Shown: positions 62,319 through 64,000 of the stretch, one piece after another
Numbering within the stretch: the first letter of the stretch is position 1
How the letters are laid out: every line of letters begins with the position of its first letter
DNA from: UBA10329 sp964457245
GTDB taxonomy: Bacteria; Bacteroidota; Bacteroidia; UBA10329
Direction of reading: 5' to 3'
Length of the DNA: 64,000 nt
Assembly (NCBI GenBank): GCA_964457245.1
Contig: CAYWET010000014.1
Location: forward strand, 21,925-85,924
Position numbers and translations under genes: made by a program
The notes under the pieces: generated by a model
What the model saw: only the letters and a program-made list of their open reading frames with translations
Database searches by the model: none
What the model was told of the DNA's origin: nothing

Positions 62319-64000
62319 TTAGTTCTTCTGGCAGACCTTAAGCTGTATGTAGGGGGCATTGGTGCCTGCAACTCCCGTAGAACCTGACGTAAATGGAGGA
62401 ATATCAACCGAGTGCGCATGGTTTCCTTCTGTTCTAATGGTTCCATTGTCTTCCGTTCGCTGTCGTCTGTCCGTGGTTCTAAAAGCTCTATGGTTGTTTC
62501 CAGCCGGATAGCCTTGAGAAATGGCACCGTTGTTATCATGGTGTGCAGTATAAAAATCATGATTATGATTTCCATTTGTTGTGGTATTGGTAGCCGGAGG
62601 GTTAACTGCATGGGTATGCGCTCCAGTAGGTCTGTTTTCCTGATTACTGAGAGCACTTCCCACCGTTCCAGCCAGTGTACCACCATTGGGCATTCCAACG
62701 AGGTATCGTCCTTGAGCCGCGGTTAGATCTGACCATCCCGCTGGGCAAGCTGGTAAATTAAAGAACATTACCGCCCCCGAGGGAACCCCAACTTCTTGCC
62801 AGGTGGCGTTACCGCTATTGTCTGTAGAAGTAAGAACCTTTCCTGTTCCAGGGCTGCCACCTTCAATTCTGATGGTATTGTTCATGGCCACAGCGCCACC
62901 ATGTTCTACACGCAGCCTCTCCGCACCTCCAGAAGACATTACTCGGAATATAGGCTCTCCAGCAGCAGGGTTTGAAAGCGTTCTTAGCGTAACGCCTTCA
63001 TCAGGGTAAGATGGGTCGCTTGCTCTTAGTTCTACTGTAGCGTTTCCGTTCTCTGTATCGGTAAACTTGATTCCGTTGGCATTGACATCAACGTCTCCTG
63101 CCACATCCAATTTGGCATTTGGAGCAGTTTCTCCAATTCCTACATTGCCCAGAGGTGTGATTGTCATTCTTGATTCGGCCGTTGTTACCGATTGGTTATC
63201 AGCAGCGTTGTCAACTAGAAAATGGAGTTTTCCGGTGCCGAAACCACCTGTTCGTTCGAAGAAGATTCCGCCTTTTGCCCAATCACCATTAGGCTCAGAA
63301 ACGAATCCGATTCCAGTTCCATCACCTGCAGTAGAACCGGTGTTTCTAAGAAATAGTGGAAGATTGGGGCCCGAGGTTGCTGTTTGAATCTGCAAACGAC
63401 TAGCAGGTGTGGTTGTACCAATACCGACATTTCCAGAAACAGCAGAGTATTGATCGTTACCACTCACGGTCCAGTCACCGTCATCACTTGTGGTAATGGT
63501 GGCCGGGTCGGTCCATGTCATGGTTCCGTTGGCATCGGATACCGGGATATAACCGGCTGCTTGGTTGCCATCTACCATTTGGATAGAACCTTCTACATCC
63601 AATTTGGCATCGGGTGTTTGGTCACCAATTCCCACATTTCCTGAGGCGTCAATGGTCAATCTATGTTGTGTAGTTGATTCTTGCCAGAGAGAGAAGTCTT
63701 TGGTTCCTGTACCTGTGCGGTCTTGTACAAAATGCCAATCGTCTAATTGTACAGAAGCACGCTCACTAGTAGCATGCGTAGAAGGTGTAATTTTCACGGC
63801 TGCCCCTGGATAGGCGGTACTTCCAGTTTCGAACGTGGCTGTGGGGCCATTGGTGGCAGAAGGAACCACATGCAACGCAGAACCCGGATTGGTGTTGCCA
63901 ATTCCAACGTTACCGTCAGGCAATATTGTAACGCGGTCATAGGTGGCCGGTGTATTGTCATTGAACGCAAAATGCAGTCCTCCGTTTGCCGAAGCATCGA
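62319..64000 (-). CDS. Fibre-like repeat protein with tail-collar end, 5' end missing
   Basis: The coding frame continues past the window edge: an in-frame TTG at 63923 is not the start, because upstream codons read on as GLHFAFNDNTPATYDRV. The chain repeats GNVGIGNTNP and GNVGIGTTTP units. The C-terminal ~155 residues match the phage tail-collar type: SGAVMFFNLPACPAGWSDL, GRYLVGMPNGG, then several HTH/HNH-like His clusters (GAHTHAVNPP, GNHNHDFYTA, EGNHAHSVDIPP) that often bind metal in fibre trimers, ending APYIQLKVCQKN. No other phage genes are near, so it is more likely a cellular surface fibre. Confidence 0.8.
   Translation of the reverse strand, partial: DASANGGLHFAFNDNTPATYDRVTILPDGNVGIGNTNPGSALHVVPSATNGPTATFETGSTAYPGAAVKITPSTHATSERASVQLDDWHFVQDRTGTGTKDFSLWQESTTQHRLTIDASGNVGIGDQTPDAKLDVEGSIQMVDGNQAAGYIPVSDANGTMTWTDPATITTSDDGDWTVSGNDQYSAVSGNVGIGTTTPASRLQIQTATSGPNLPLFLRNTGSTAGDGTGIGFVSEPNGDWAKGGIFFERTGGFGTGKLHFLVDNAADNQSVTTAESRMTITPLGNVGIGETAPNAKLDVAGDVDVNANGIKFTDTENGNATVELRASDPSYPDEGVTLRTLSNPAAGEPIFRVMSSGGAERLRVEHGGAVAMNNTIRIEGGSPGTGKVLTSTDNSGNATWQEVGVPSGAVMFFNLPACPAGWSDLTAAQGRYLVGMPNGGTLAGTVGSALSNQENRPTGAHTHAVNPPATNTTTNGNHNHDFYTAHHDNNGAISQGYPAGNNHRAFRTTDRRQRTEDNGTIRTEGNHAHSVDIPPFTSGSTGVAGTNAPYIQLKVCQKN
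63127..63483. repeat. Diverged repeat, copy 2 (fibre genes)
   Basis: Counterpart of 61545-61901, at a constant offset of 1582 bases, in the second fibre gene. It supports origin of the gene pair by duplication with later exchange of the C-terminal end domains. Confidence 0.75.

Noticed and set aside
62319..64000. Prophage interpretation of the collar-domain fibre gene
   Set aside because: No capsid, terminase, integrase or other tail genes are visible; similar fibre repeats and a T9SS neighbour fit a cellular surface protein.
1..64000. tRNA, rRNA, CRISPR array, insertion sequence or riboswitch
   Set aside because: Checked in all gene gaps; none showed a cloverleaf, regular repeat-spacer pattern, transposase or known aptamer core.

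Overview
The window looks like chromosomal DNA from a member of the Bacteroidota, most likely a Flavobacteriales-type organism. Three things point there: secreted proteins ending in type IX secretion (T9SS) type A sorting domains (window start, 14923, 20729, 58745); promoters of the Bacteroidota -7 type (TAnnTTTG) with no clear Shine-Dalgarno pattern; and many Bacteroidota-style lipoproteins and TPR regulators. Genes are dense, often joined by ATGA, TGATG or TAATG overlaps. I see no rRNA, tRNA, CRISPR array, transposase or prophage, and no gene-free stretch over 300 bases.

Layout. 1-7.6 kb: the end of a T9SS cargo gene, a lipoprotein/secreted-protein pair of unknown function, a TerB-like/ABCG transporter fusion and a penicillin-acylase-family Ntn hydrolase. 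8.2-16.8 kb: a signalling cluster. A TPR-SpoIIE phosphatase is divergent from an operon of TPR histidine kinase, LytTR response regulator and a second, paralogous TPR histidine kinase, followed by a LamG T9SS protein. Matching LytTR-type direct repeats (9 bp, 12 bp spacer, 9 bp) lie before the operon and before the LamG gene. This is the best candidate for a coherent, undescribed regulatory circuit in the window.

16.8-24.8 kb: housekeeping genes, namely a Pmp3-like small membrane protein, ribH, a TPR membrane protein, recF, an XRE regulator with a palindrome over its promoter, nth, bcp, recA and a TPR lipoprotein. 24.9-31.3 kb (minus strand): nfeD-like protease, inositol monophosphatase and lgt in an overlapping operon, then an RluA-type pseudouridine synthase, panB and a coiled-coil secreted protein. 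31.3-41.4 kb: a lipoprotein, dnaK, hemW with an overlapping histidine kinase, a large AsmA-like protein, a tiny acidic lipoprotein and fumarylacetoacetase.

41.4-51.6 kb: an FkbM methyltransferase divergent from a C45 acyltransferase/PaaK-like ligase/secreted protein operon, then a sterol-desaturase-like hydroxylase, an amidase, a helicase, phenylalanine hydroxylase and a nitronate monooxygenase-like flavoprotein. 51.6-58.7 kb: a polyprenyl sugar-phosphate transferase, a lipoprotein, a Gfo/Idh/MocA oxidoreductase, pcm, and a membrane glycosyltransferase-like protein with a MORN tail. 58.7-64 kb: a T9SS protein and two related fibre-like repeat proteins, the last cut by the window end.

All functions are inferred from reading the sequence; no database search was run.
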